DNA of 64,000 nt from Gimesia sp. (lineage in GTDB: Bacteria > Planctomycetota > Planctomycetia > Planctomycetales > Planctomycetaceae): contig NZ_JAVJSQ010000012.1 in the NCBI RefSeq assembly GCF_040219335.1, forward strand, positions 1 to 64,000. Reading direction: 5' to 3'. The translations under genes were made by a program, and so were the position numbers. Under the pieces are notes generated by a model, which saw nothing but the letters and a program-made list of their open reading frames with translations, was not told where the DNA came from and did no database searches. This document shows positions 10,478-19,675 of the stretch, one piece after another; within the stretch, counting starts at the first letter, position 1, and each line of letters opens with the position of its first letter.

Positions 10478-10532
10478 TTGCGACAGGGTATGCCTGAATA
10501 TTATAACAGGGCTAATAATTAGCCTGGCTAAT
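10478..10532 (+). promoter_or_regulatory. Promoter and palindromic operator of the MarR-RND operon
   Basis: A TTGCGA -35-like box (10478-10483) is followed after 18 bases by TATAAC (10502-10507); TATTAT at 10499-10504 is an overlapping alternative. Directly after lies a perfect palindrome, GGCTAAT (10510-10516), one A, ATTAGCC (10518-10524), and then a third direct half-site GGCTAAT at 10526-10532. The position over the expected transcription start, 34 bases before the MarR start, fits an autoregulatory MarR operator. The sequence features are directly visible; regulator identity is inferred. Confidence 0.7.
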
Positions 10533-10565
10533 CAATCAGGGGCGTTCACTCCGAAGGAGGTGCTG

Positions 10566-11021
10566 ATGTTGCAATACGATTTTGAAGAGAGCATCGGTTA
10601 CTGGATTACGATGACTTCGCATTCCTATCAGGATGCGTTGAATCAGGAATTGATTCCCTACGGGATCACCTTCCGACAGTTTCAGGTGATTGGCTGGCTG
10701 GTTTATGCAGGTCCCCTGTCGCAGGTGGAACTCGCCGAGCGAATGATGATCGAACCTCCGACTCTCGTGCGGATTCTGGATCGGATGGAACGCGATCAGT
10801 GGATCAAACGCGAAAGTGATCCGGAAGACCGGCGGCGAAAAGTTCTGCAAGTCCTGCCGGAAGCGAAACCGATCTGGTCCAAGATGGTTTCCTGTCTGAA
10901 GCGGCTCCGAAAGAAAGCAACCAAAGGCATGACTGCCGAGCAGGTGGAGACACTGAAATCCCTGCTGATGCAGGTCCAGGAAAATCTGGGGGTCAAGCTC
11001 CCGGAGTTTGAGGCGGTCTGA
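10566..11021 (+). CDS. MarR-family transcriptional regulator
   Basis: This 151-residue winged-helix regulator is of typical MarR length. The recognition region is SQVELAERMMIEPPTLVRILDRMERDQWIKRE, followed by the wing SDPEDRRRKVLQVLPEAK with the conserved D-x-R-R-R. Start ATG 10566 is preceded by AAGGAGG at 10554-10560, five bases upstream; the in-frame GTG at 10560 overlaps that site and is rejected. It is the first gene before an RND adaptor and pump. In such arrangements the MarR protein usually represses the efflux operon and is released by ligand. The palindrome at 10510-10524 is its likely target. Confidence 0.92.
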   Translation: MLQYDFEESIGYWITMTSHSYQDALNQELIPYGITFRQFQVIGWLVYAGPLSQVELAERMMIEPPTLVRILDRMERDQWIKRESDPEDRRRKVLQVLPEAKPIWSKMVSCLKRLRKKATKGMTAEQVETLKSLLMQVQENLGVKLPEFEAV

Positions 11022-11063
11022 AACAAGATTCAGGATGAAGCTGACTACTTACGACTACTTGAT

Positions 11064-12380
11064 ATGACGTTGAGGAAGTTTATGAGATTTGCAACCGTTA
11101 AAGTCGCAGCACTCGCTGTGTTAATCATTAATGCACAGACTGTCTGTGCCCAGCGGGGGCCGGCCCCTGTTGCGGTGGCAGAAGTCGTCCAGAAGGATGT
11201 TGCTTCGGGACAGACGTTTGTCGGAACGGTGCTCCCTATTAAACGCAGTGTGATCGGTAGTGCCGTCGGCGGTCGTGTGGCTGAGTTCCCTGTGAACGAA
11301 GGGGATTTTGTCAAAGCGAAACAACCGCTGGCCCAGCTGTTAACGAATACCATCAAGCTGGAAGTGGCTGCGGAGCAGGCAGAGCTGCAACTGCGGAAGC
11401 ACGAACTGGAAGAGATGGAGAACGGTTCGCGTCCGGATGAAATCAAACGGGCCCGCGCACTGATGCAGGCGGCCAGGGCAGAGAGTGAATACCAGACGAA
11501 ACGCCGTAAACGTCTGGAATCTTTGTATGCCCGTAAAGCAGTCAACGATGATGACATTCAGCAGGTTGTTTCCGAATCGATTCGTGCTGACGAAATGTTC
11601 GAAGAAGCACAGTCCGCCTATCAACTGGCTGTCGAGGGGCCTCGCAAAGAGAAAATTAATCAGGCTCGGGCTCGCGTAGCCATGCAGCAGGCGCTTGTTG
11701 ACGAACTCGAAAGTAAAGTGGTCAAACACACGATCATTACTCCCTTCGATGGATACGTGGTCGCCGAACATACTGAAGTCGGTCAGTGGGTGAACTCTGG
11801 CGAACTTGTGGCTGAAGTCATCGCCCTGGATCAGGTCGATGTCAGTGTGCAGGTGCTGGAAAATCACGTCCCCCACGTGCGGCTGGGAATGGAAGTCCGG
11901 GTGGAAGTCCCCGCGATTCCCAACCAGGTCTTTACGGGAAAAGTTGCCTTAATCGTACCGCAGGCCGATGTCCGTGCCCGTACGTTTCCCGTCAAAGTCC
12001 GTCTGAAAAATACAATTACTAAAGATGGCGGTCCCCTGTTGAAATCAGGGATGCTGGCCCGTGCGGTTCTGCCTACCGGACCTCAGCAGTCAGCGCTGCT
12101 GGTTTCCAAGGATGCCCTGGTATTGGGCGGCCCGACACCAATGGTCTATGTCGTCGATCCTGCTGCAGATAATAAAAAGCAGGGCAAAGCCCGGGCAGTG
12201 CCGGTGCAGGTTGGGGTGGCACAAGGTCGCCTGATACAGGTTAAGGGAGATCTGAAGCCGGGTCAGCAGGTTGTGATCCGTGGTAACGAGCGTCTGCGAC
12301 CCGGACAGGACGTGGTGATTTCTGAAGTTCTGTCTCCCGATGCAGAACCCAAGTCCAAAGCTATCGACATCAAGGGTTAA
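11064..12380 (+). CDS. RND efflux periplasmic adaptor (HlyD/MFP family)
   Basis: The 438-residue product starts with a signal sequence (about 1-30, ending in VCAQRG). It then has the lipoyl half-motif region (VVQKDVASGQTFVGTVLP, then GGRVAEFPVNEGDFV), a coiled-coil hairpin from about 95 to 225 rich in Glu, Arg, Ala and Gln, the second lipoyl half (HTIITPFDGYVVAEHTEVGQ), a beta-barrel and a membrane-proximal domain. It joins the inner-membrane pump to an outer-membrane channel. The pump gene starts 13 bases downstream, and the MarR gene ends 42 bases upstream. No outer-membrane factor gene is seen here, so a TolC-like partner must be encoded elsewhere. Confidence 0.92.
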   Translation: MTLRKFMRFATVKVAALAVLIINAQTVCAQRGPAPVAVAEVVQKDVASGQTFVGTVLPIKRSVIGSAVGGRVAEFPVNEGDFVKAKQPLAQLLTNTIKLEVAAEQAELQLRKHELEEMENGSRPDEIKRARALMQAARAESEYQTKRRKRLESLYARKAVNDDDIQQVVSESIRADEMFEEAQSAYQLAVEGPRKEKINQARARVAMQQALVDELESKVVKHTIITPFDGYVVAEHTEVGQWVNSGELVAEVIALDQVDVSVQVLENHVPHVRLGMEVRVEVPAIPNQVFTGKVALIVPQADVRARTFPVKVRLKNTITKDGGPLLKSGMLARAVLPTGPQQSALLVSKDALVLGGPTPMVYVVDPAADNKKQGKARAVPVQVGVAQGRLIQVKGDLKPGQQVVIRGNERLRPGQDVVISEVLSPDAEPKSKAIDIKG

Positions 12381-12392
12381 TGAGGAACCATC

Positions 12393-15300
12393 ATGAATTT
12401 GATTACAGCCATTGTCCATAATCCGGTCAAAGTGACCGTTGGTGTGCTGCTGACGGTCCTCTTCGGTCTGGTCGCTCTGACTCGTATGCCGATGCAGCTG
12501 ACCCCCGAAGTTCAGCGCCCCACCATCACTGTCGAAACACGCTGGCCCGGTGCCAGTCCCCAGGAAGTCGAACGCGAAATTGTGCTGGAACAGGAAGAAC
12601 AGCTCAAGAGTGTGGAAGGCATCACCAAATTGAGTTCGGAAAGTGCCGACTCCAAGGGAACCATTACACTGGAATTCCTGGTCGGTACCAACATGGATGA
12701 AGCCCTGCTTAAGGTCAACTCACGCCTGCAGCAGGTTCCCGAATACCCGGAAGACGCCGATCAGCCCATCATCAGTACTGCGAACGCTGCGGACCGTCCG
12801 ATTGCCTGGTTCATTCTCAGCAGCCGTCTACCGTCTGAAGAGAAAATTGTTGCGTTTGGAGATAAGCATCCGGAACTCAAAGACCGTCTGGAAGTGATTC
12901 GAAAAACTCCCAATCCCGGACTGGCGATGTTGCGCCTGCGAATGCTGGCTGATGAATATCCTGATGTCCGCGGAGAAATTCTGCCCAAGGAAGATATCGA
13001 AGTCACCAAGCTGCGGCGTTTTGCGGAAGATGAAATCGAAGCCCGCTTCGAACGTGTGGCCGGCGTTTCCCAGTCAAACGTGCTGGGAGGTCTGGAAGAT
13101 GAACTGCAGGTGGTTGTCGACTCCGAACAACTCGCCGCCCGCCAGTTGACGATCGCCGATGTGCGTCGCGTGTTGCGCGGCCAGAATGAAGATACTTCTG
13201 CCGGTGATTTCTGGGAAGGTAAACGCCGCTGGGTAGTGCGTACTCTGGGGCAGTTCCGCAATATTGAAGAAGTAGAAAATCAGCTGCTGGCGGTCCGCGA
13301 TGGCGCGCCGGTGTATGTACGGGACGTTGCTGAAGTCCGCCTGGGTTACAAAAAACCGGATGGTCTGGTACGTCGCTTCGGCGAATCGAGTATCGCGGTG
13401 AACTGTATCCGCGAAACCGGCGCCAACGTGCTGGATATTATGAATGGACTCCGCGAAGCCGCCAAAGAGATTGACGAAACAATTCTCAAAGCCCGTGGCT
13501 TACAGCTGGTGCAGGTTTATGATGAAACCGACTATATCTATTCCTCAGTTGACCTGGTAAAGAACAATATCTTCATCGGTGGTGCTTTGACGATGATCGT
13601 TCTGATGTCGTTCCTGCACCTCGGGATTCGCACCCTGATTGTGGTGCCGTTTATTATTCTGTCAGCCGTCGCGGCTGCCTATATCTCCCCCTGGTTCTTC
13701 GCAGTCTGTCTGGCGCTGATCATTGGGGCCGGCTTCTGGTTTGCTCGCGGGGCCCTGGTGGTCGGTCTGGCGATTCCCACCAGTATTATCGGCACCTTCC
13801 TGATTCTAGGGCTGATGGGACGTTCGTTGAACGTGATCAGTCTGGCCGGTCTGGCGTTCGCGGTCGGGATGCTCGTGGATAATGCGGTGGTGGTTCTGGA
13901 AAATATTTTCCGCAGATACTCTTTGGGTGAGTCTCCGTTCCGAGCAGCCATCAAAGGGACCCAGGAAGTCTGGGGGGCGGTTCTGGCTTCCACTCTGACC
14001 ACAATCGCCGTCTTCCTGCCGGTGGTCTTTATCCAGGAAGAAGCCGGTCAGCTGTTCCAGGATATTGCCCTGGCGATCAGTGCCGCGGTAGGACTCTCGC
14101 TGCTGGTCTCGATGACATTAATTTCCACTGCCTCGGCCCGTCTGTTACACAAACGGGAGGGACAGGACATTGAGGATATGCGGGTCGTCGACAATCCCGA
14201 GCCTGAGGAACCTCAGAGAAAAGGCCGCTTGCAGAGAGTGATCATCACTCCGATTGAATCTGCGGGCGCCCTGTTTGTGAAGTCCGTTGTAGGAATGAAC
14301 AGCTGGATTCAGAAAGGATTGTTGAGACGCCTGGTAGTGACCGGTGTTCTGGTGGGAGCGGCCTTCGGCATCAGCTGGCAGCTCTGGCCTAAAGTGGAAT
14401 ACCTGCCGACAGGAAACCGCAATCTGATTTTCTGTATTCTGCTTCCCCCTCCCGGCTACAACATGAACCAGTTGATGGAACTGGGGGAAGAGGTCGAATC
14501 AGACCTGCGACCTTACTGGGATATTGTTGACCCCGAAAGCGAAGAAGCCAAAAGCCTTGATTATCCGGTGATCGGCGATTTCTTTTTCGTGGCCCGCGGA
14601 CGCATGGTCTTTATGGGGATTCGCGCACATGATTCCCAACGTGTAGGCGAACTGATTCCTCTGGTCCAGCAGGCGGGAGCCAAGCTGGAAGGGACCTTTG
14701 CAGTCGCGAAACAGTCAAGTCTGTTTGAACAGGGTTTGACCGGCGGACGTACTGTCGAAGTCGAAATCATCGGACCCGATCTGCAGAAACTGGTAGGCAT
14801 GGGCGGACAGATTCTGGGGAAGGTGAAAGGGATGATCCCCGACGCCCAGGTACGTCCCGTTCCCAGTCTGGACCTGTCCAGTCCGGAAGTACATATTCAG
14901 CCCAAACTGGTACAGGCTGCTGAAATGGGAGTAAGCAGTGCTGATCTGGGATATACAGCAAATGCCCTGATCGATGGTGCTTTTGCTGGTGACTATTATC
15001 TGGGAGGCGATAAAATTGACCTCTCAATCGTTGGGGAGTCCCGCCACATTCAGAATACGCAGGACGTGAAAGCCCTCTCGGTCGCGACCCCCATGGGATC
15101 TCTGGTGCCTCTGGAAGCATTAGCGAATGTGGAAATTACCAGCGGACCGGAACAGGTGAATCATCGCGAACGCCAGCGGGCGATTACCATCGAAGTTTCC
15201 CCGCCTGAAGCAATGGCACTGGAAGATGCGATGCAGAGAATCCAGGATGAAATTGTCCAGCCCATGCGGGACAGTGGTCAACTGGATGGCGGTTACCGGG

Positions 15301-15950
15301 TTATGCTTTCGGGTACTGCTGATAAGCTCCGCGATACCTGGGCGGCACTGCAGTTCAACGTACTGCTGGCCTTGATGATTACTTACCTGTTGATGGCAGC
15401 GCTGTTCGAATCGTGGCTGTATCCGTTTGTAATTATTTTCAGTGTGCCCCTGGGGGCCGTCGGCGGAATTCTGGGGCTCAGTGTATTGAACCTGTTCATG
15501 TTGCAGACCCTGGATGTACTGACGATGCTCGGCTTCGTGATCCTGATTGGTACCGTGGTGAATAACCCGATTCTGATCATTCACCAGTCATTGAACCATA
15601 TCAATGAAGATGGGATGACGCCTCGCGAAGCGATTCTGGAAAGTATCCGCACACGTATCCGACCGATTTTCATGACGACGACCACTACTGTACTCGGGTT
15701 GCTGCCCCTGGTGCTGTTTCCCGGTGCCGGGAGTGAACTCTATCGCGGGCTGGGAAGTGTGGTGCTCGGTGGCCTGATTGTTTCGACATTGTTTACACTG
15801 GTCCTGGTGCCGACGTTGTTCAGTCTGACGATGGATGCCAAGCATTCGGTCATCAATCTGTTCAGACCCAGTGTCGCTAAGCAGTTCAAAACCCAGCCTG
15901 CAACCGCATCTGATGTCGATGCGCAGGAGAAGGAGAATGTCACGGTTTAA
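12393..15950 (+). CDS. RND efflux pump inner-membrane permease with two unusual insertions
   Basis: This 1185-residue protein belongs to the AcrB/HAE family, which usually has about 1030-1050 residues. The TM4 proton-relay motif is GMLVDNAVVVLEN with Asp496-Asn497; AcrB has two Asp here. TM1 is at the N-terminus (HNPVKVTVGVLLTVLFGLV), and the C-terminal bundle contains MITYLLMAALFESW and the segment around ATTTTVLGLLPLV. Compared with AcrB there is extra sequence of about 45 residues near 145-195 (SSRLPSEEKIVAFGDKHPE onward) in the first porter region. There is also an extra hydrophobic stretch near 410-455 (AAYISPWFFAVCLALIIGAG) between TM2 and TM3. Exported substrates are unknown; the DN motif alone does not decide. 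Confidence 0.93.
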   Translation: MNLITAIVHNPVKVTVGVLLTVLFGLVALTRMPMQLTPEVQRPTITVETRWPGASPQEVEREIVLEQEEQLKSVEGITKLSSESADSKGTITLEFLVGTNMDEALLKVNSRLQQVPEYPEDADQPIISTANAADRPIAWFILSSRLPSEEKIVAFGDKHPELKDRLEVIRKTPNPGLAMLRLRMLADEYPDVRGEILPKEDIEVTKLRRFAEDEIEARFERVAGVSQSNVLGGLEDELQVVVDSEQLAARQLTIADVRRVLRGQNEDTSAGDFWEGKRRWVVRTLGQFRNIEEVENQLLAVRDGAPVYVRDVAEVRLGYKKPDGLVRRFGESSIAVNCIRETGANVLDIMNGLREAAKEIDETILKARGLQLVQVYDETDYIYSSVDLVKNNIFIGGALTMIVLMSFLHLGIRTLIVVPFIILSAVAAAYISPWFFAVCLALIIGAGFWFARGALVVGLAIPTSIIGTFLILGLMGRSLNVISLAGLAFAVGMLVDNAVVVLENIFRRYSLGESPFRAAIKGTQEVWGAVLASTLTTIAVFLPVVFIQEEAGQLFQDIALAISAAVGLSLLVSMTLISTASARLLHKREGQDIEDMRVVDNPEPEEPQRKGRLQRVIITPIESAGALFVKSVVGMNSWIQKGLLRRLVVTGVLVGAAFGISWQLWPKVEYLPTGNRNLIFCILLPPPGYNMNQLMELGEEVESDLRPYWDIVDPESEEAKSLDYPVIGDFFFVARGRMVFMGIRAHDSQRVGELIPLVQQAGAKLEGTFAVAKQSSLFEQGLTGGRTVEVEIIGPDLQKLVGMGGQILGKVKGMIPDAQVRPVPSLDLSSPEVHIQPKLVQAAEMGVSSADLGYTANALIDGAFAGDYYLGGDKIDLSIVGESRHIQNTQDVKALSVATPMGSLVPLEALANVEITSGPEQVNHRERQRAITIEVSPPEAMALEDAMQRIQDEIVQPMRDSGQLDGGYRVMLSGTADKLRDTWAALQFNVLLALMITYLLMAALFESWLYPFVIIFSVPLGAVGGILGLSVLNLFMLQTLDVLTMLGFVILIGTVVNNPILIIHQSLNHINEDGMTPREAILESIRTRIRPIFMTTTTTVLGLLPLVLFPGAGSELYRGLGSVVLGGLIVSTLFTLVLVPTLFSLTMDAKHSVINLFRPSVAKQFKTQPATASDVDAQEKENVTV

Positions 15951-15970
15951 ATAACGTGCCCATGGTGTCA

Positions 15971-16004
15971 GGTCAGACTCCCCTTTACAATAGGGGAGCT
16001 GACC
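15971..16004. repeat. Long inverted repeat after the RND gene
   Basis: GGTCAG-A-CTCCCCT (15971-15984) pairs with AGGGGAGCTGACC (15992-16004), giving 13 base pairs with one bulged A and a 7-base loop. A short outer TGTCA/TGACA pair flanks it. No T tract follows, so it is not a canonical terminator; it may block exonucleases or act as a weak terminator between the pump operon and the next gene. Only one copy was noticed in the window. Confidence 0.6.
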
Positions 16005-16039
16005 CTCTAACTGACACTGGCAGCCCACAACCCTGACGG

Positions 16040-18982
16040 TTGTTGGCACTGAAAAGGCACATCAAGTTGTTGCGACTGACTGTAGTTCTCCTGGTTTTGA
16101 TCACGATCGGGCTGGCACTCTGGTTCTTCGGAATGTTCGAACCTGATCCGTCTGCACAATTGAAACGAGGCGCGCACGCCTTTCGTGAGCAGCAGTATGC
16201 TGAAGCGAAGCGAGAACTGCTCCCGGTGCTGGAGTCTCCCTCACACGCTGACGATGCGGGAATGCTGCTCGCAGAAATTGCTATTAAAGAGGGCGATTTC
16301 CAAGCTGCGATTCAGTACTATGATCGCGTCCCCGATAATCAGAGCCGCGATTGTTACCAGGCACGCACCCGTTCCGGAGAGTACTATCTGTTTCAGTTAA
16401 AGCAGCTCTCTCTCGCCCTCGATCAGTTTGAGCGGGCCTACCAGTTTTTTCCCGATGACGCGCTGATCCTGGAACGGCTCTCGTTCATTTATGGCTTGTC
16501 AACGCAGACCTGGAAAGCGGTACCGATTCGCATCAAACTGCTCCAGCAGAAAGAGCTGAATCCCGTCGTGCTGTATCTGCTGTCGATGAGTGACCGTTCA
16601 TTAGAGAACCCGCAACTCTTCGCCGACTACGAACAGGCCGCGCCTCACGATCCTCTCGTGCAACTCATGCTGGCCCGACTCGATGTGGATGAACAGAAAT
16701 ATGCGGCGGCACAGCAGCGACTGCTGAAACTGATTCAAACCCAGCCCGAGTTAAGCCAGGCACAGGTGCTGCTCGGTCAGACTCTGCTTAAGTTACAGGT
16801 TCCCAATGCCTTTCAAAAGTGGCAGTCTGAATTACCGGAACCAGTCCGCGAACACCCGGACATCTGGAGTGTCGAAGGGCAGTGGTACCAGCAGCAGGGA
16901 GATCAGCAGGCAGCGATTCACTGCTTTGCACAGACACTCAAACGGGATGCAACGAACCCTACCGCCTGTTATCAGCTGGGTCAGCTGTTGAAGCAGACCG
17001 GAGATCCCCAAGCGGCGGAACAGCTGCTCGAATATTCCCGAAAACTGCAGACTTATGAAGGACTGGTCAAAGTCGTTTACGGTGACAAAGAACTGCCCGC
17101 CGCTGAGAAAACCGTTCAACTGGCCCGTGAACTGGGGCTGGTCTGGGAAGCCTATGGCTGGAGCCGGGCCGCTTTGCTGCTCGACCCTTATCTCAGCTGG
17201 GCGAAACAGACCATAGACGAACTCCAGGGGGAACTCAAAAAACTACCTCTGGTGAGAACGGACCCCGGACTGAATCCCATTCGCGATCTGTCCCTGCCGG
17301 AATCACCAAAAATAACTCCGGACATGGCAGCTCAAAATTCCGGGAAGAAAGCTGCTAAAACTGATTCACAGATCGCGTTTACCGATGTTTCCACGGACGC
17401 GGGGATTGACTTTCAATATTTTAACGGACATCCCTGGCCTGAGACGCGGCACAAGATGTACGAGTTCACTGGCGGCGGAGTGGGAGTGCTCGATTTCAAT
17501 GGGGATGGCTGGCCCGATCTGTACCTGACGCAGGGTACGCGGTGGCCCGTTGATGAGCGGGCGATCGAATACCTCGATCGGATCTACCTGAATCAGGGCG
17601 ATGGCACTTTCCGCGATGTGACGGCGCAAACCGGCATTCAGGAAAACGGGTTCAGCCAGGGAGTGACCATCGGCGACCTGAACCAGGATGGTTTTGATGA
17701 TGTTTACATCGGTAACATTGGTCAGAACCGACTCTATCTTAATAACGGGGACGGCACGTTCTCCGAAGTGGAAGAGGCCCGTGGTTCCGCGGATGATTGG
17801 ACCACGAGTTGTCTGATGGCGGATCTGAATGGCGATGCAGCCCCTGAAATCTATGCGGTCAATTATCTCTCGGGCGCGGATGTGTTTGACCGAGTCTGTC
17901 AGAATGCGGATGGGAGCAGTCGCTCCTGCATGCCTTTGAATTTTCCTGCTGCCCAGGATCAGCTCTATCTGAATTCAAAAGACGGTACCCTGAAAAACTT
18001 CACTACAGACTCAGGGATTGAAGTACCCGCCGGGAAAGGCCTGGGCATTATCGCCGCCGACTTTACCGGTAGCGGCTATCCCAGTCTGTTCATTGCCAAT
18101 GATGCAGTAGCGAATTTCTTCTTCGTCAATCAAGGCTCTGAAAAATTTCACTTTACCGAGCAGGCACTTTTGTCGGGCCTGGCTCTGAATGCCCAGGGAC
18201 GTACCGAAGCCTGCATGGGCATTGCCGCCGGGGATGCGGACGCGGATGGACTAATGGATCTGTTCATCACCAACTATTATCGAGAGACGAATACGCTCTA
18301 TCGGCAGATCGGCCCGGATGAATTCGTAGATGCAACCCAGTCCGCGAATCTGGCGGAATCGAGTCTGTACCTGCTCGGGTTCGGCACGCAGTTCCTGGAT
18401 GCCGACCTGGATGGTCTACAGGATCTGGTTGTCGTTAACGGGCATGTCGAAGATCTGCGCAAAATGGAGACACCCTGGCAGATGCGGCCCCAGTTTCTGA
18501 AAAATCAGGGGCAGGGGAGATTTGAAGAATTGAAAGCGGACGGACTGGGCGAGTTCTTTCAAAAACCACGACTGGGGCGGGGCATGGCGCGGCTGGACTG
18601 GAACCGGGATGGTCGCGAGGAAGTTGCTGTATCCAGTCTCGATCAACCGGTGGTATTACTGAAGAACCGAACAAAGGACACGGGGAATCGACTGGTAGTG
18701 CGATTGACGGGGACCGAATCGAATCGGGATGCCATCGGCACGACAGTCCGTCTGAAAGCAAGCGGGCAGACGCTGATGCGTCAGTTGACCGCGGGAGACG
18801 GATACCAGGCGAGTAATGAAAGGGCACTGGTATTTGGCCTGGGACCTGACCAGCAGGTCACAGAGATGGAGGTCAGTTGGCCATCCGGACTCAAACAACG
18901 CTTTACCGGAATCGCTGCGAATCAGGAACTGCATCTGATTGAAGGACAGGCAGAACCATTTCGGATCCGCAGCTTTGAATAA
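16040..18982 (+). CDS. TPR and FG-GAP/ASPIC-UnbV protein (CRTAC1-like), membrane-anchored
   Basis: This 980-residue protein has an N-terminal membrane anchor (about residues 11-32), a helical TPR region to about 420, FG-GAP/VCBS-like calcium-binding repeats (DFNGDGWPDLYLTQG, DLNQDGFDDVYIGN, DADADGLMDLF, DLDGLQDLVVVNGH), and a C-terminal ASPIC/UnbV domain (about 880-970, with AGDGYQASNERALVFGLG). The large exported part is probably an extracytoplasmic beta-propeller binding glycan or protein. The frame has no ATG before the anchor; TTG 16040 is the likely start, with GAC-GG upstream as a weak ribosome site. The same architecture is common in planctomycetes and acidobacteria. It ends 6 bp before a convergent gene. 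Confidence 0.85.
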   Translation: MLALKRHIKLLRLTVVLLVLITIGLALWFFGMFEPDPSAQLKRGAHAFREQQYAEAKRELLPVLESPSHADDAGMLLAEIAIKEGDFQAAIQYYDRVPDNQSRDCYQARTRSGEYYLFQLKQLSLALDQFERAYQFFPDDALILERLSFIYGLSTQTWKAVPIRIKLLQQKELNPVVLYLLSMSDRSLENPQLFADYEQAAPHDPLVQLMLARLDVDEQKYAAAQQRLLKLIQTQPELSQAQVLLGQTLLKLQVPNAFQKWQSELPEPVREHPDIWSVEGQWYQQQGDQQAAIHCFAQTLKRDATNPTACYQLGQLLKQTGDPQAAEQLLEYSRKLQTYEGLVKVVYGDKELPAAEKTVQLARELGLVWEAYGWSRAALLLDPYLSWAKQTIDELQGELKKLPLVRTDPGLNPIRDLSLPESPKITPDMAAQNSGKKAAKTDSQIAFTDVSTDAGIDFQYFNGHPWPETRHKMYEFTGGGVGVLDFNGDGWPDLYLTQGTRWPVDERAIEYLDRIYLNQGDGTFRDVTAQTGIQENGFSQGVTIGDLNQDGFDDVYIGNIGQNRLYLNNGDGTFSEVEEARGSADDWTTSCLMADLNGDAAPEIYAVNYLSGADVFDRVCQNADGSSRSCMPLNFPAAQDQLYLNSKDGTLKNFTTDSGIEVPAGKGLGIIAADFTGSGYPSLFIANDAVANFFFVNQGSEKFHFTEQALLSGLALNAQGRTEACMGIAAGDADADGLMDLFITNYYRETNTLYRQIGPDEFVDATQSANLAESSLYLLGFGTQFLDADLDGLQDLVVVNGHVEDLRKMETPWQMRPQFLKNQGQGRFEELKADGLGEFFQKPRLGRGMARLDWNRDGREEVAVSSLDQPVVLLKNRTKDTGNRLVVRLTGTESNRDAIGTTVRLKASGQTLMRQLTAGDGYQASNERALVFGLGPDQQVTEMEVSWPSGLKQRFTGIAANQELHLIEGQAEPFRIRSFE

Positions 18983-18988
18983 GGTCTC

Positions 18989-19675
18989 TTATTCAAAATC
19001 GATGCCGAGACGGTACTTCAACTGATCCAGTTCTTCGATCGCTTCGTCGCTGGAAGAGTGAACGTGTTCTGCCTCGGTGATAAATTTGAGTTCCGGATCG
19101 TGGGGAATCCCGTATTCATCCAGAATGCTCTCAAATTGATCAATTCCCTGGCCATACATGATGAGCAGCTTATGCTCGTCGAATTGTACTTCCAGCGGGA
19201 TCAATGGATTGAGCACAGCAATGCCGGCACAGCCATCGTTGAGCAGCAGATCTTCGTAATCGTAGAGCGTACTTTTCAGGACGGGCAGATCCATGTGTTC
19301 CCGGTAGAGGTCCTGATGCTGATTGTGCCCGCCGTCGTGACTGGTTTCCAGTACGACATCGACTTCATGACCCAGCGGATCGAGCAGATCGATAAACAGG
19401 TCGAACAGAACTTCGCGGGAAGCGGAAGCCATTAGAACCGGAATTTTGATTCCGGATTCCTTGTCGGTGTAAACGTCATGTCGGTAACCGGCCTGTGGTA
19501 CCACTTCCAGGTCGTAGGAAGGACGGATTGCATCGGTCAGCATGAAATTACCGTACTTGGCGATATTTAAATGCGTTTCCAACTGGTCTTCTGAAAGACT
19601 TTCGAAACTGCTGCGCGATTTCCCCGCAGTATTGTCTCGATAGGTCGTCTTCAAAAATCGTTTCAAGAATCCCAT
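18989..19675 (-). CDS. Conserved-looking protein of unknown function
   Basis: The 228-residue acidic protein has no signal peptide or membrane segment and a basic N-terminal start (MGFLKRFLKTTYRDN). The His/Asp-rich centre (DVVLETSHDGGHNQHQDLYREH) could hold a metal. The C-terminus is rich in Asp and Glu. I do not recognise a family. The gene lies alone, convergent with the TPR/ASPIC gene and 6 bp from it, with a 620-bp spacer behind it. The clean long frame and codon pattern support a real gene; a function cannot be assigned. Confidence 0.7.
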   Translation of the reverse strand: MGFLKRFLKTTYRDNTAGKSRSSFESLSEDQLETHLNIAKYGNFMLTDAIRPSYDLEVVPQAGYRHDVYTDKESGIKIPVLMASASREVLFDLFIDLLDPLGHEVDVVLETSHDGGHNQHQDLYREHMDLPVLKSTLYDYEDLLLNDGCAGIAVLNPLIPLEVQFDEHKLLIMYGQGIDQFESILDEYGIPHDPELKFITEAEHVHSSSDEAIEELDQLKYRLGIDFE

